A DNA stretch of 64,000 bases from Augochlora pura (lineage: Eukaryota > Arthropoda > Insecta > Hymenoptera > Halictidae): the NCBI RefSeq assembly GCF_028453695.1, contig NC_135780.1, positions 310,001 through 374,000 on the forward strand, given 5' to 3'. Position numbers and translations under genes: made by a program. Shown here piece by piece: positions 26,101 through 35,008 of this stretch. The notes beneath the pieces were generated by a model, which saw only the letters and a list, made by a program, of their open reading frames with translations, made no database searches and was not told the origin of the DNA. Position 1 is the first letter of the stretch; each line of letters opens with the position of its first letter.

Positions 26101-29100
26101 ATCATTTTGATTTCTAAAATATAAAAGTTTATAAGCATAATTTATTTTTTTTAATATTATAGACAACTGTTTGTTAATTAACAAAAATATCTTATGTAAA
26201 GTATACGTATGATATGAACGTATATACATACGAGTGATCCGTAATTATGTTAACATCGGGAAATGGAGGATTTCTGAGGTCATTTCAAGTAACCTTTTCC
26301 TTTGCCGAAATGCAATCCGCGGCTTTGTTAACGAGTTATTAACGAATAAAGTTGTCTGCGCACGGACGATTTTTCGTGCTGCTGCGCATGCGAGCAGGGC
26401 CGGCTGAAGCCCGTCTCGCTGACAGGAGAGACGGCCGTGTATCGCCTCTAAGCCGCGTTCGATCATCAAACAAGAATTTCATGAATTTCTTATTAATTTC
26501 AAAAATTTCATAAATATTATTAATGAAAAACTTACCAATTCAGTTGTAAATGTTGTAATCCACGTATGTAATCTACTTATGTAGATTACATGTTCCACAC
26601 TGATCACGAATTGTTCAACAATTGACGCATGTCCGAAGTTTCCAGCGCGATTTTGTGTGGCCCTGAAAAGGGCCGATTAAGTTCAAATACGGGGAAGTTA
26701 TTAAGTAATTTCATATACATTTTAAAGAACGGTGTAGTTATAGGGACGAAATCTCGAACGAACCTGACTTACTCCACGAAGATGTTCACTTGTGTTTTGG
26801 AATATCGAAATCCTGTGCGACGGAAGGATCTTTCACAGACAATGAGGGAAAAGACTGGGTCGGTGAAAATTACGGGAACTTCTTCCTACAGAAATTTGGC
26901 CACACGCGGTCTGTCCCACGCAGGGACTGCAGTCCTTAGGCAAAGATGTCACGATCACTTGAAGCTGCCTCACTCTGACATCTGCAGCCCGCGGGTGGCC
27001 GTAGGACAGAGTTTCCCTAATTTTCACGGTCACAGTCTTTTCCCTCATTGCTTGCGAAAAATCCTTCGATGGTCCAAAACACTCGAGACATGTGTTTCAT
27101 TCATCCCCTATTTTATAACTCTTACTCTCGTCGATTCTGCCGGCGTACCAGTTCGACTTTCGTCCGAAAATCCTTACACCGTGTTGCAGTTTGAAAAACC
27201 TTTTTTTTTCGTCAGAGCATCTCAAATTTCTTTAAAACATAGTGTCCGTTGCTATGACAATCGACACAGTCTGTGTGAACATCTTCGTGGAGAAGGTCAG
27301 TTTCGTTCGAGATTTCGTCCCTATAACTACACCGTTCTTTAAAAAGTATTTGAAATTACTTAATAACTTCCCCGTATTTGAAATTAATTGGCCCTTTTCA
27401 GGGCCACACAAAATCGCGCTGGAAACTTCGGACATGCGTCAATTGTTGAACAATTCGTGATCAGTGTGGAATAATGGTGCAGGGAATGTGATAGTTAGTG
27501 TAATCTGTGCCGTTCTACATAAGTAGATTACATACGTGGATTACAACATTTACAACTGAATTGGTAAGTTTTTCATTAATAATATTTGTGAAATTTTTGA
27601 AATTAATAAGAAATTCATGAAATTCTTGTTCGATGATCGAACGTGGCTCAGAGGCGATACGCCGCGGCCGTCTCTCCTGTCAGCGAGACGGGCTTCAGCC
27701 GGCCCTGCTCGCATGCGCAGCAGCACGAAAAATCGTCCGTGTGCATCCAACTTTATTCGTTAATAACTCGTTAACAAAGCCGCGGATTGCATTTCGGCAC
27801 AGGAAAACGTTACTTGAAATGACCTGTGAACGCCCCCAGTTCCCGATGTTAACATAATTACGAATCACCCTGTATGTATACGCTCTGTAGCAGCCATAGA
27901 ACTGCAACAAATTCTCTTGCCGTGCAACATTGTAGCATGTTACTATACGTGCGGTCGGAGACCCGGCGAGGGCTTACGCACCGGAGGCACGAGGCGTCCG
28001 ATCGGCGTTTCTTAACGAAGAGACGATCGGGCGCGAATCCGAGAAACGCGGGCGAAAAGCTCGGCCACTTGGTCGCCAGCTCGCGTCGAGTCCGGTTCTT
28101 ACACGCGTTAAGTAAAAATAATAAAGTTTCCTTTTGGTGATAGAAGAGTGATTATTGACCCCCTATCACCTCAGCTCTTTGTATATGAATGGTCATTCTT
28201 CGAGGGCGTATATTTACACCCGTCAGACTGAAAGGGTTAAATGACTCTGATATCGTGGGAATGTTCAAGATCGGCAAATTTTTCGTTCCAATCTTATACG
28301 TTCAAATGTTTTCCATACTGCTGGAATTCTACGGATAACGTACGATAAATTCCAACCCCTTTCTGATTAACTCGTCAAATAATTTCGACATTGCTGCAAT
28401 TACTGTCAATGTTCACATTGATAATCGCAAAGCTAGTTTCTAGTTACCTAGTTTCATCAATGAAATTTCACTCGCCATACTTCCCGACATCCATCGATAA
28501 CGCATGCAGTCAAAACGTAAGCATCCTCACCTCCACAAGCACCGCATCATAAGCTGGATCCTTCGGCGGGTTTTTCGCGAGCTGCTGGATCTTAGGGTTG
28601 CTCAATGACTCGCAGACGTCGTTCCCAGCGATGACAGCAACAGAGTGGCTGACAGCTAGAATTAACATTTCGTTCATATCAGTGAACGTAATGTTGTTCA
28701 CGAACTGCCTGGTTGTCGGCAAAGCGACGATATCGTTGTAATTCGGATGCGGTTTCTTCAACGGGAACGTGCTGACCACGTCCACCTGATGACCTTTCCT
28801 GGCGAGAGCCTTCATCAGTTGTTCAAACATCATAAAGTGGCTCTTCCCAGAGAACGGAAACAGTGCAAGAATCCTGTACCCATGGCACGTGGACAATATC
28901 GTGCAGAGACAAATGAGCGCCAAGAGTTTCATCTTGAATTGTCACTGTACACCGTTCCACTTAACTCAACAGATGTCCTATATCGAACCTAATCGATGTC
29001 CCAGCACTCATCCGAACGGTCCTCCGCGTTAGACTGATCGAGTCGCGACGGTTGCAATCTGTCTAAGGCTCTCTAATCATCGGATCGTGATGAACGGAAC

Positions 29101-31138
29101 TAGGAGATCTGAGTTGATTCGAGCGATTAAGCGAATCGCGGTAGACCACGTTGTATATGTGTGGTACACGTTTTCCCGTCGGACAGCCGATGTCAATGTT
29201 GGCTCCGAGCTACGCTGGCGCACTGACACTGAGCCCGGGATGTGTCTAGTCGCAGATAAAGTCGGTGTTCCGAAGCTATGCTTTGATTGAGATAAAAGCC
29301 GGTAACACGTGAAGAAATCGTCAACGGGGGTCACGCTTTCCTACTCTCGTCGATCCAAATTTTACCGTTCAATCGCCGATTAGGATTCTTTTCTTAGTGC
29401 CTTGCTTCGTCTCGTTTTGTCCCTATTGTCTTGATTTTATGTCTATGGGGTACACCGATGAAATACTAAGTGCTTCGAGCTTAGGCTCCTACTGCTCGGT
29501 TTCGACGACCGGGATGGACTATCGGGCGCCGCGAGAAGCCCTCGATTTTGATCAACCCAGAAATGTCCGTTGCGGATTCATCGCGATTACATCACGACGC
29601 AAAGACAATTTCGACACGTTGTGTACGTACATGTTGTTTACGCTGGCACGTGTCGCGCAAGGTTGCGCGCGCCGACTCGCGATCGAGATGGATGTGTGTA
29701 TAGCGTCGGTCATATGTTCATGACATTACAAATTTGAAGTAGCTTTGACGTGATCATGAAATTTATTTTTGTTGTGATAAGGTTGTATTCTAGATGAATT
29801 TCTAGAATACAGAAGGGTCGATCTACTAATTATTGGATTCGTTGATTTACTGGCTTTAATATTATACGACATTCTTGGAGTTAATATTCGTAAATTTCGT
29901 CCTTGTTTCGGTGTCATTAAATGACTTTGGTCTTACCATATCATCGGCATCGGCCTTACCATACGGCAGGAATTGAGTTACGATGTGCGCAGAGAATGGC
30001 ACATTTTGCGTAGGGATGCATTTTTATGAAAATATATCTCAATGATCAAGAAACTAAATTTCACTACATTAAAACAATAGTATTTCTTTCTTCGTATTCT
30101 GAGCCGGATTGATACTGTATACATTGAACATTTAATATTAACGTAATGCTTTTTTTCACAATACATCTAGTAATCTAGTAAAGTGTGATATAATTCGAAA
30201 CATGGATAAGTATAAAATCTTGCATCACATTTTTTACATTCGTAATGCGTAATTCTTTTGTTATGTTTTCGTTGCACTACAAAGCGCCTTTTGTCTGATG
30301 TAAGATCTATCGAAATAATTATCGATAAAATTGTCGAGACGCCTATAGGCGCTCTCAGTGTTATAATCGCAACATTTCTTAGCGTCTACAGGACGCCCTC
30401 TATTATATGGTGCCCACAGTAGCCAAGTGGTTAAACAGATGCTACACAAAGTAAACAAATTAAAGAGAGAACTTCGCCTTTGGCGGAAATTTTGGTCTCT
30501 CACCCTGCGAAAATTTTCAGGTTAATGTAGGTAAACAATATGTATTTAATATATATAAGCACCCCCCTAATTCTGGATACATTGAAAAATAATTTTGATA
30601 TCGCAGCAATTTTCCCAATTGCAACAATCGCAAAGCTCCAATTTTCTAGTTATCTAGTTTCATCAATGAAATTTCTGCCGCCATAGCTGTCGACAATCAT
30701 CAATAACAACGCATGCAATCAAAATCTTAGCATCCTCACCTCCACAAACACCGCGTCGTAAGGTGGATCCTTCGGCGGGTTCTTCGCGAGTTGATGAAGC
30801 CTAGGGTCGCTTAAGGTTTCGCAGAGGTCGTTCCCGAGGAGGGTAGCAACAGTGAGACTGGCCGAGCCCTTCAACATCTTCATTTCTTGAAAAGTCAAAT
30901 TGTTCATGAACTGCCTAGGCGCCGTTAAAACGATCGCATCCTTGTAATTCGGATATGGTTCCTTCAACGGGTACGTGCTGACCACGTCCACCTGGTGTCC
31001 CTTCTTGGCGAGGGCCTTCATCAGGTGTTCGAACATGATGAAGTGACTCTTCCCATTGAGCGGGAACAGTCCAAGAATCCTGTACCCGTGACACGTGGAC
31101 AGTATCGTGCAGAAACAGAACAGCGCTAACAACCTCAT
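13821..31138 (-). CDS. UGT-B: UDP-glycosyltransferase locus with four alternative first exons and shared exons 2-5
   Basis: A membrane UGT gene of about 17 kb. Shared exons are 16207-16626, 15299-15530, 14356-14581 and 13821-14100. Four candidate first exons lie upstream at 20448-20849, 23082-23483, 28531-28932 and 30740-31138, and no other downstream exon set lies between them. Every first exon ends at a phase-0 donor (CAG or GAG followed by GTGAGG) and shared exon 2 starts in phase 0 after TTTCAG, so each can be joined in frame to give about 518-519 residues, the usual UGT length. The junctions run phase 0, 0, 1, 2. The shared part has the donor-sugar signature, a C-terminal membrane anchor and a dilysine ER-retrieval tail. 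A variable first exon on a constant body is known from mammalian UGT1. Its use here is inferred. Alternatively some first exons may be unexpressed duplicates. Confidence 0.75.
14356..14581 (-). CDS. UGT-B shared exon 4 (UDP-sugar signature)
   Basis: This 226-nt exon carries the PROSITE-type UGT signature, beginning FITHGGLMGTQEA and closing PLIGIPLFADQ, with the His, Glu and terminal Asp-Gln that contact the UDP-sugar. The acceptor is TTCTCGCAG and the donor is CCG followed by GTAATT, leaving phase 2. UGT-C exon 4 has exactly the same length. Confidence 0.92.
14640..15290. repeat. Intron 3 tandem array (unit about 26 bp) split by a MITE
   Basis: Degenerate copies of a TAATACGATAATTTCTACTCAATAT-like unit cover about 14740-14940 and resume after 15185. 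The intervening block (14941-15185) is a TTAA-flanked MITE. Confidence 0.65.
14941..15185. mobile_element. TTAA-flanked MITE in UGT-B intron 3
   Basis: TTAA at 14941-14944 and 15182-15185 bounds a 237-bp core. The ends read CCCTTTACACTTGA and, as reverse complement, CCCTTTGCTCTCGA. It is non-coding and of the piggyBac-type MITE class seen elsewhere in the window. Confidence 0.65.
15299..15530 (-). CDS. UGT-B shared exon 3
   Basis: A 232-nt exon from acceptor GTTGCAG to donor A/GTGAGT, ending in phase 1. It encodes SLEKWMNES, the conserved GFVYFSFGSMV strand, and WIPQVKVL leading into the donor-binding loop. Joining to exon 4 recreates VLKHRNIKAF, the normal family text, which confirms the splice junction. 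Confidence 0.92.
16207..16626 (-). CDS. UGT-B shared exon 2
   Basis: A 420-nt exon (140 codons) starting in phase 0 after ATGTTTCAG with VFGAHCYFAIGHLL and ending VELSP before a GTAATT donor. It covers the rest of the N-terminal, aglycone-binding domain, including DIPDVRTLEKN and LSMILVNSHLSMNG, which match the insect UGT pattern in this segment. It is the acceptor for all four first exons. Confidence 0.9.
16627..20447. other. Long intron of UGT-B between shared exon 2 and first exon 1a
   Basis: I find no UGT exon here. A segment at about 18940-19300 is a diverged copy of about 21830-22210 (shared text includes AAAGGTTGTTTAGG, TATCACCAGATAT and AGATAGATTACGATAATTA). This marks the tandem unit that was duplicated together with the first exons. 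Confidence 0.5.
20448..20849 (-). CDS. UGT-B alternative first exon 1a
   Basis: 134 codons. A signal peptide (MKLLALICFCTILSTCHG) precedes YRILGLFPFNGKSHF, with the catalytic-base His, and then GHQVDVVSTFPLKKPYPNY. The exon ends PPKDPPYDAVIVQ at donor CAG/GTGAGG. It is the closest first exon to the shared body, about 3.8 kb upstream of exon 2. The central part (about residues 68-105) differs most from 1b-1d. The last residue is Gln where 1b-1d have Glu. A TATAAA on the minus strand at about 20936-20941 lies some 90 nt upstream of the start. Confidence 0.88.
20936..20941 (-). promoter_or_regulatory. Possible TATA box of first exon 1a
   Basis: CCTATAAACT on the minus strand, about 87 nt before the exon 1a ATG. 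It is suitably placed for a short 5' UTR but unproven. Confidence 0.3.
21060..21185 (-). promoter_or_regulatory. Conserved upstream block of exon 1a
   Basis: Contains + strand text (GTTGGCTTCGAGCTA, then GTAGATAAATTTGGCCTT) that recurs at similar distances upstream of exons 1c and 1d. It may be promoter sequence carried along by duplication. Confidence 0.35.
21560..21720. repeat. AT-rich GAATAAATAA/TAGATA simple repeat
   Basis: Imperfect tetranucleotide-type repeats (AATA, GATA, GAAT) with no coding content. Confidence 0.7.
22420..22830. repeat. Degenerate minisatellite, unit about 75-80 bp
   Basis: Several diverged units around TAGTTTCGGTATCATTAAAT followed by GATATCG and TTTTTAGGGTTGAT. 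The same unit recurs at about 25490-25985, 28240, 29890-29930, 31940-32060 and 34490-34620, and inverted at 60590-60720. Confidence 0.6.
23082..23483 (-). CDS. UGT-B alternative first exon 1b
   Basis: 134 codons with the leader MKLFAPICFYTILSTCHG, then YRILGLFPYNGKSHF and GHQVDVVSTFPLKKPYPNY. It ends PPKDPPYDAVIAE at donor GAG/GTGAGG (phase 0). The frame is intact. The middle segment (LPTTTYLVNNLTFEALDEIM) differs from the other copies, as expected if substrate specificity varies. A CGATTAGG motif (minus strand, about 23539-23546) lies about 60 nt upstream of the ATG, the same place as in 1c and 1d. Confidence 0.88.
23536..23546 (-). promoter_or_regulatory. CGATTAGG core-promoter-like motif of exon 1b
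   Basis: Minus strand CGATTAGGATC, 53-63 nt upstream of the ATG. Matching CGATTAGGTTC occurs 53-63 nt upstream of 1c (28985-28995) and 49-59 nt upstream of 1d (31187-31197). Common descent of the copies explains it equally well. Confidence 0.3.
24181..25024 (+). pseudogene. piggyBac-family transposase remnant
   Basis: The readable frame starts IKFWLAVDVQSKYILNG, whose Asp corresponds to the first catalytic Asp of piggyBac transposases. It continues RYITTDSFFTSIPLAKKLL (second Asp) and FGVDVADQMARKYSV (third Asp region). A frameshift or stop at about 24800-24810 separates the C-terminal Cys-rich domain (CQVDYCNKNK, then CCMYCKKFVCGKC), which ends at about 25024. The N-terminal third is missing, so it is inactive. 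It lies in the intron between first exons 1b and 1c, opposite in orientation to UGT-B. A hairpin (CCCGTCAATTTGACGGG, about 25185-25201) and a TTAA at about 25245 may mark its 3' end. Confidence 0.82.
26231..27872. mobile_element. Fold-back (giant hairpin) element, 1.64 kb
   Basis: Left arm about 26231-26790 and right arm about 27275-27872 are reverse complements, with small indels such as an extra stretch near 27470-27510. The ends read GAGTGATCCGTAATTATG on the left and, as reverse complement, GGGTGATTCGTAATTATG on the right, with TA on each side. A second inverted pair (about 26820-26879 and 27011-27072) sits in the loop, so nearly the whole element can fold. The open frames inside are mirror images of one another (both arms give MSEVSSAILCGPEKG), which reflects the palindrome and not a gene. 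A TA duplication suggests Tc1/mariner-type mobilisation. Confidence 0.8.
27930..28110. other. GC-rich segment, unidentified
   Basis: A CpG-rich stretch within the outer TTAA-flanked insertion, between the hairpin element and TAAAAATAATAAAG. It may be leftover mobile-element sequence. I cannot assign it. Confidence 0.3.
28531..28932 (-). CDS. UGT-B alternative first exon 1c
   Basis: 134 codons with the leader MKLLALICLCTILSTCHG, then YRILALFPFSGKSHF and GHQVDVVSTFPLKKPHPNY. It ends PPKDPAYDAVLVE at donor GAG/GTGAGG. The frame is intact. It differs from the other copies at otherwise fixed positions (LALFPFSG for LGLFPFNG, DPAYD for DPPYD) and in the central variable segment. The 5.4-kb distance from 1b falls to about the same as the other spacings once the piggyBac remnant and TTAA-flanked insertion are discounted. 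Confidence 0.87.
29190..29300 (-). promoter_or_regulatory. Conserved upstream block of exon 1c
   Basis: The + strand text GTTGGCTCCGAGCTACG, then GCGCACTGAC and CAGATAAAG...TTGATTGAGATA, matches the blocks upstream of 1a and 1d. Confidence 0.35.
29301..30739. other. Spacer between first exons 1d and 1c
   Basis: No gene seen. It contains scattered copies of the GTTTCGGTGTCATTAAATGA minisatellite unit (about 29905) and, at 30630-30740, a conserved stretch (TAGTTTCATCAATGAAATTT) that also lies just beyond exons 1b and 1c. This is further evidence of tandem duplication. Confidence 0.45.
30740..31138 (-). CDS. UGT-B alternative first exon 1d
   Basis: 133 codons, one fewer than 1a-1c. Leader MRLLALFCFCTILSTCHG, then YRILGLFPLNGKSHF and GHQVDVVSTYPLKEPYPNY; ends PPKDPPYDAVFVE at donor GAG/GTGAGG in phase 0. 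It is the most distal first exon, about 14.1 kb upstream of shared exon 2. It has its own changes (AKKGH, KEPYPNYKD), and the central segment lost one codon. The upstream promoter-like block at 31440-31560 and the CGATTAGGTTC motif at 31187-31197 match the other copies. Confidence 0.87.
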
Positions 31139-31439
31139 CTTTAATTGTCACTTTGCGCCTCTCCACTTAATTTAGATGTCTATATTGAACCTAATCGACT
31201 AATCGACGACCCTGGACTCATCTGATGGGTCTTCCACGTTACACTGATCGACTTACTTCGATAACAAGCTATATTGTATTGCTTTCTAATCATCCGCCAG
31301 TGATAAGGGGGACTGGATGATCCGCACGGTTTCGAGCGATTTAAACGAGACGATTCGATCGAGACGATTTAATCGGGACGCTTTTATGGTAACGATATAG
31401 CCGCTACAATTTGTATACGCGATTCTCTGCCGGAGAGAT

Positions 31440-31560
31440 CGGTGTCAACGTTAGCTCCGAGCTTCGTTAACGCACTGACATAAGCTTGCTTACTGTGTAC
31501 GCCATCGTAGATAAATTTGGCCTTTCACATCACTGCTTTGGTTCCGAGTGAAGCTGACAG
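31440..31560 (-). promoter_or_regulatory. Conserved upstream block of exon 1d
   Basis: The + strand text GTTAGCTCCGAGCTTCG, GCACTGAC and GTAGATAAATTTGGCCTT matches the blocks of 1a and 1c. Confidence 0.35.
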
Positions 31561-31724
31561 TGTTATATTGGATCGATAACATTGAACATGTGTTTTTGCT
31601 CCAGGCTATCTAAATTTTGCCGCGTAACGGTCGATTACAACACATTTCTTGTTTAATTAGTTGGTTTTTCCTCGTCGCTGGTTTCAGGATTGCTGGTTTA
31701 TGGAAATTCTCGAATTGTAAGCGA

Positions 31725-31805
31725 TGCAGTTGCTGATTGCAGTCTACAAAATTGCTGATTACAGTCTATGCAATTACTGATTGCAGTCTATACAATTGCT
31801 TACTT
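31725..31805. repeat. 27-bp tandem repeat, about three copies
   Basis: Unit like TTGCTGATTACAGTCTATGC. The copies are near identical. Confidence 0.75.
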
Positions 31806-32454
31806 TATATTCGCCATAATCAATGCAGTATAGCAATTGTTAACTAGGCTATGAAATTCGTTTCTATCGCAGTAGATTCAACGAAATTAATTTTATTGAG
31901 ATTTCTAGAATACCAAAGTGTCGGTCTAATATTTTCATTAGTAAAGTTTAAATTTATGCTTTTGGTTTTGTTAATTAAATTGTGTTAAATAACTGTGATC
32001 CTGTGGGAATATTCGGGAGTAAAATCCGTAATGCTTTTAACTACCTAGTTTCGGTTTAATTCGTCGAATATCGTACGCGTTGTCAGCATTTTTGTGATCG
32101 TAAATCTGAAGTTTTGCAACTGATTCATTTAACAATTCCGTTCATTATTGCTTGTTCCTTCGCTAATAAAATTCCCACGCGATTCAGATAATTAATATTT
32201 ATTGTACGATAACCTTTCCCTCGATATCTAACTATTGTTAATAGAAGGGTGGACTCGTATTTCTGTTTGAAAGTCGAGAATAGCATACGCATCTTTTAGA
32301 TCATGCTTTAAATCTTCATAACGAGTCTGATACCGTGTTATAGACACTATAATATAGGGCAAGGGGTTAATGGATTTCTGATACTCGCGCCAAGTCCGAA
32401 TGAAAAGTGCTTATCCCGAGAGCGACTTAAAAGAATATGTAATTGAAACAAAAT

Positions 32455-32770
32455 TTCTATTCTTTCTAATTGAAATATAAAATTTCAATTGAATAAAATA
32501 GGAGTATAAAATTTCAATCGAATAAAATAGAAATATAGAATTTTAATCGAATCAAATGGAAATGTAGAATTTCAGTCGAATAAAATAGAAATATAGAATT
32601 TCACTTGAATAAAATAGAAATATAGAATTTCACTTGAATAAAATAGAAATATTGAATTTCAATCGAATAATATAGAAATATAAAATTTCAATCGGATAAA
32701 ATAGAAATATAGAATTTCAATTGAATAAAATAGAAATATAAAATTTCAGTGGATTACAAAAGAAACAAAG
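32455..32770. repeat. 29-30-bp tandem array, about ten copies
   Basis: Copies of ATAGAAATATAGAATTTCA followed by a variable AATCGAATAAA or CTTGAATAAA, with two neighbouring units identical. It is AT-rich and non-coding. Confidence 0.85.
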
Positions 32771-34440
32771 TTCCAATCTGTTGAAAAATTAAAACATAAA
32801 ATTCCAATGAATAATAACGAAAGTATAAACTTTCAATCAGTTCTAATAAAACGAAACTGTCGCATAGTATACGTAAATTCCAGAGTTTGTCCACTGCAAA
32901 TATCGGTAGCTGAAACACGAAATATTAAAGGCAAATAAGGGTTCTATTCTCAATCTACCAAGGTGATTAAAAAACACAATTGAATTCTCACTTAATTCCT
33001 GTTTCGCTCAATCGCCGATCATTCCATTTAATATCTGTATCCTACAGTCGGCGAATTCTTTTTTTCTTTTTCGTAAAGAGCCCCGCGCAGTCCAGTGATT
33101 ACACTAAGAAATTGTGTAACAACGTATCATCACGCTCGACGAGCGACTTGCAAGTAACGAAGATGTGTCTTCCAAGTGACACAGCATTACAGATAGCCGC
33201 GATACGAGCAAGAAAAAAACGTCGATTACAGCGCAGCTCTCGAAGTTCCATTGGAACGAAGATGACGCGAAGTTGCGCGAGTTTTACGTACCGATCGGTA
33301 GGCAAAAGGGTATCGATTCGGAAGCATCACGGGGAGATTAATGAGTTTTGTCATCTGGCACTGCGCGAGTCGTTCAGCTCGAGCGTGACAACGCTTGCCC
33401 CGGTGTTAGCAACAATAAGATAACTAGTCGCGTAGAAGAGCGCGCGAGAAATAACGAGTCATTGTCTCTCCCGTTGTAGTCCGAATTTTCTATTGTCTTT
33501 CTGTTGACGTTCCACGTAGGACGAACACTTTTATCATCGTCCAGTTTCTCGTTTTCCACTTGCTCTATAGCTATCGTTTCAACAAATTTCCACGCGATTA
33601 CGAAGAAATTATTACTCCGGAATTAAGGGACCGCTAAATCATCGGTCAAAAAATCGTCGAACTTTGTGCTCTTGTAAAATCGTGTGTAAAAATCATGGAA
33701 CGTTCCGTGCCTGCGCTCGTTTTAACACTGAATGGGTCAATTTGGGCCCAGAGTATGAACATTGTTAATCGACTAGCTTCTCGAAGGTAATCTAAATTCT
33801 CAAATGTTAATAGACGAGATTATCGTAGCGTTCTTTAGAGCGAATTCTTTAGAGATTGTTCGCTGTTGATTTAAAACATACCAATAGAAAACTGAAGGGG
33901 TTAAATTGTAAATAATCTTGAACACTCTCGGTTTTAGTTTCGTGACAAATGTCCGCCGTTTAAAACAGTCGAGTTCTCCGGTTTCACGATCCGAGCGCGC
34001 AAAATATTTTACGATTTTATTTCGGTCGTAGTTCAGCGTTCCTTTAATCTTGCGCGGTGGTTTATTTATAAATTTCGACAGCCGCCGAAACGGTCCCGCG
34101 TCGAACTATATCCGAACGAACATCGTAAGATAAATGCTCCCCGTAGATTATAGCGTTCTTACATCGCGGATAAAAGAGTAAAAGTTGATTAAAAATAACA
34201 CTGCTGCGATTGCCATGTCATTGCTCGATTTTTACGACGACGTGCACGTAAAGAAACAGCTTCGTCCAGTAATCTTAACAGTTGCAACAACGATAAAACA
34301 AGACACTTGAAATCCGTAATATTCGCGGGCCGGTTATGTCAAGGTGATGTCAAGGCTGCGACACTGGTAATATTGTCACCAGAATCACATTCGATGCGAG
34401 ATGGGTTTTATTCGAAAAACTTTCAAATTATGACAAGATA

Positions 34441-35008
34441 CAGGCTGTGTCAAAAGTCACTCGCAATTGCGAAATTGGAGGATGTTGTGGGAATTTTTTG
34501 AGCTGGTATTGGCGAATTTGATTTTCCTAGTTTTGGTGTCATTAAGTGAATTTGACATCGTGAGAGTTTTTAGAGCTGATGGTCCTAAATTTCGACTTTC
34601 TAGTTTTGGTATCATTAACTGATAACTGCGAAAGATGTATTACAAAGGTTTCCCCAAATTTTATTGCATCAGGGAAGTATGGGGTTTTTGAAATCATTCG
34701 GAGTAACTTTTTCCTTAGCGCAAATGCAATTCGCGGCGTTGTTTACGAGTTATTAACATAAAACATTGACCAACGAGAAACGAAATCAGCCTACGGGAGG
34801 CGATTGAGTTAACGAATGGAACTGGGCTTCGAAATCTGATTGGTCGGTCGCTTTCCGCCAGCCAACTTCGCCTCTCATTGGTCGCTGTTTCTTTATTAAT
34901 AATTCGATGACAAAGCCGTGGATTGAATCTGCGCTAAGGAAAAACTTTCTTCAAATCACCTCAGGAATCTCTTATTCCCCGATTTGCGAGTGCCTTTAGG
35001 GCAACCTG
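34441..35008. mobile_element. TA-flanked MITE with related inverted ends
   Basis: A 568-bp element between TA dinucleotides. The left end CAGGCTGTGTCAAAAGTCAC and the right end (reverse complement CAGGTTGCCCTAAAGGCAC) are inverted copies that continue into CTCGCAA. A subterminal pair related to the arms of the 26.2-kb hairpin also occurs (GCAAATGCAATTCGCGGC against its inverse). Two minisatellite units lie inside. An inverted partial copy is at 60410-60759, in the esterase intron. Confidence 0.7.

Larger units (their letters stand above)
25985..28236. mobile_element. TTAA-flanked composite insertion carrying a nested hairpin element
   Basis: TTAA at 25981-25984 and 28237-28240 bounds this block. 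Removing it joins TTTCGCTGTCATTAA to ATGACTCTGATATCG, which restores the local minisatellite unit, so the empty site can be read from neighbouring repeats. The ends read CTCTTTCGCTACGG and, as reverse complement, CCCTTTCAGTCTG. About 600 bp belongs to the outer element; the rest is the TA-flanked hairpin at 26231-27872. No transposase is present. The GC-rich part at about 27940-28110 is unexplained. Confidence 0.65.

Noticed and set aside
26629..27435. Mirror-image open frames of 60-237 codons on both strands (MSEVSSAILCGPEKG...).
   Set aside because: They come from the two arms of the fold-back element, and identical text on opposite strands is explained by the palindrome. No family resemblance.
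30400..30440. TAGCCAAGTGGTTAAACAG, resembling a tRNA A box.
   Set aside because: No matching B box (GGTTCGA) or cloverleaf arms were found downstream, so it is not called a tRNA gene or SINE.
32980..33423. 147-codon + strand frame.
   Set aside because: Low-complexity Ser/Arg composition, no recognised motif, no splice or promoter support.
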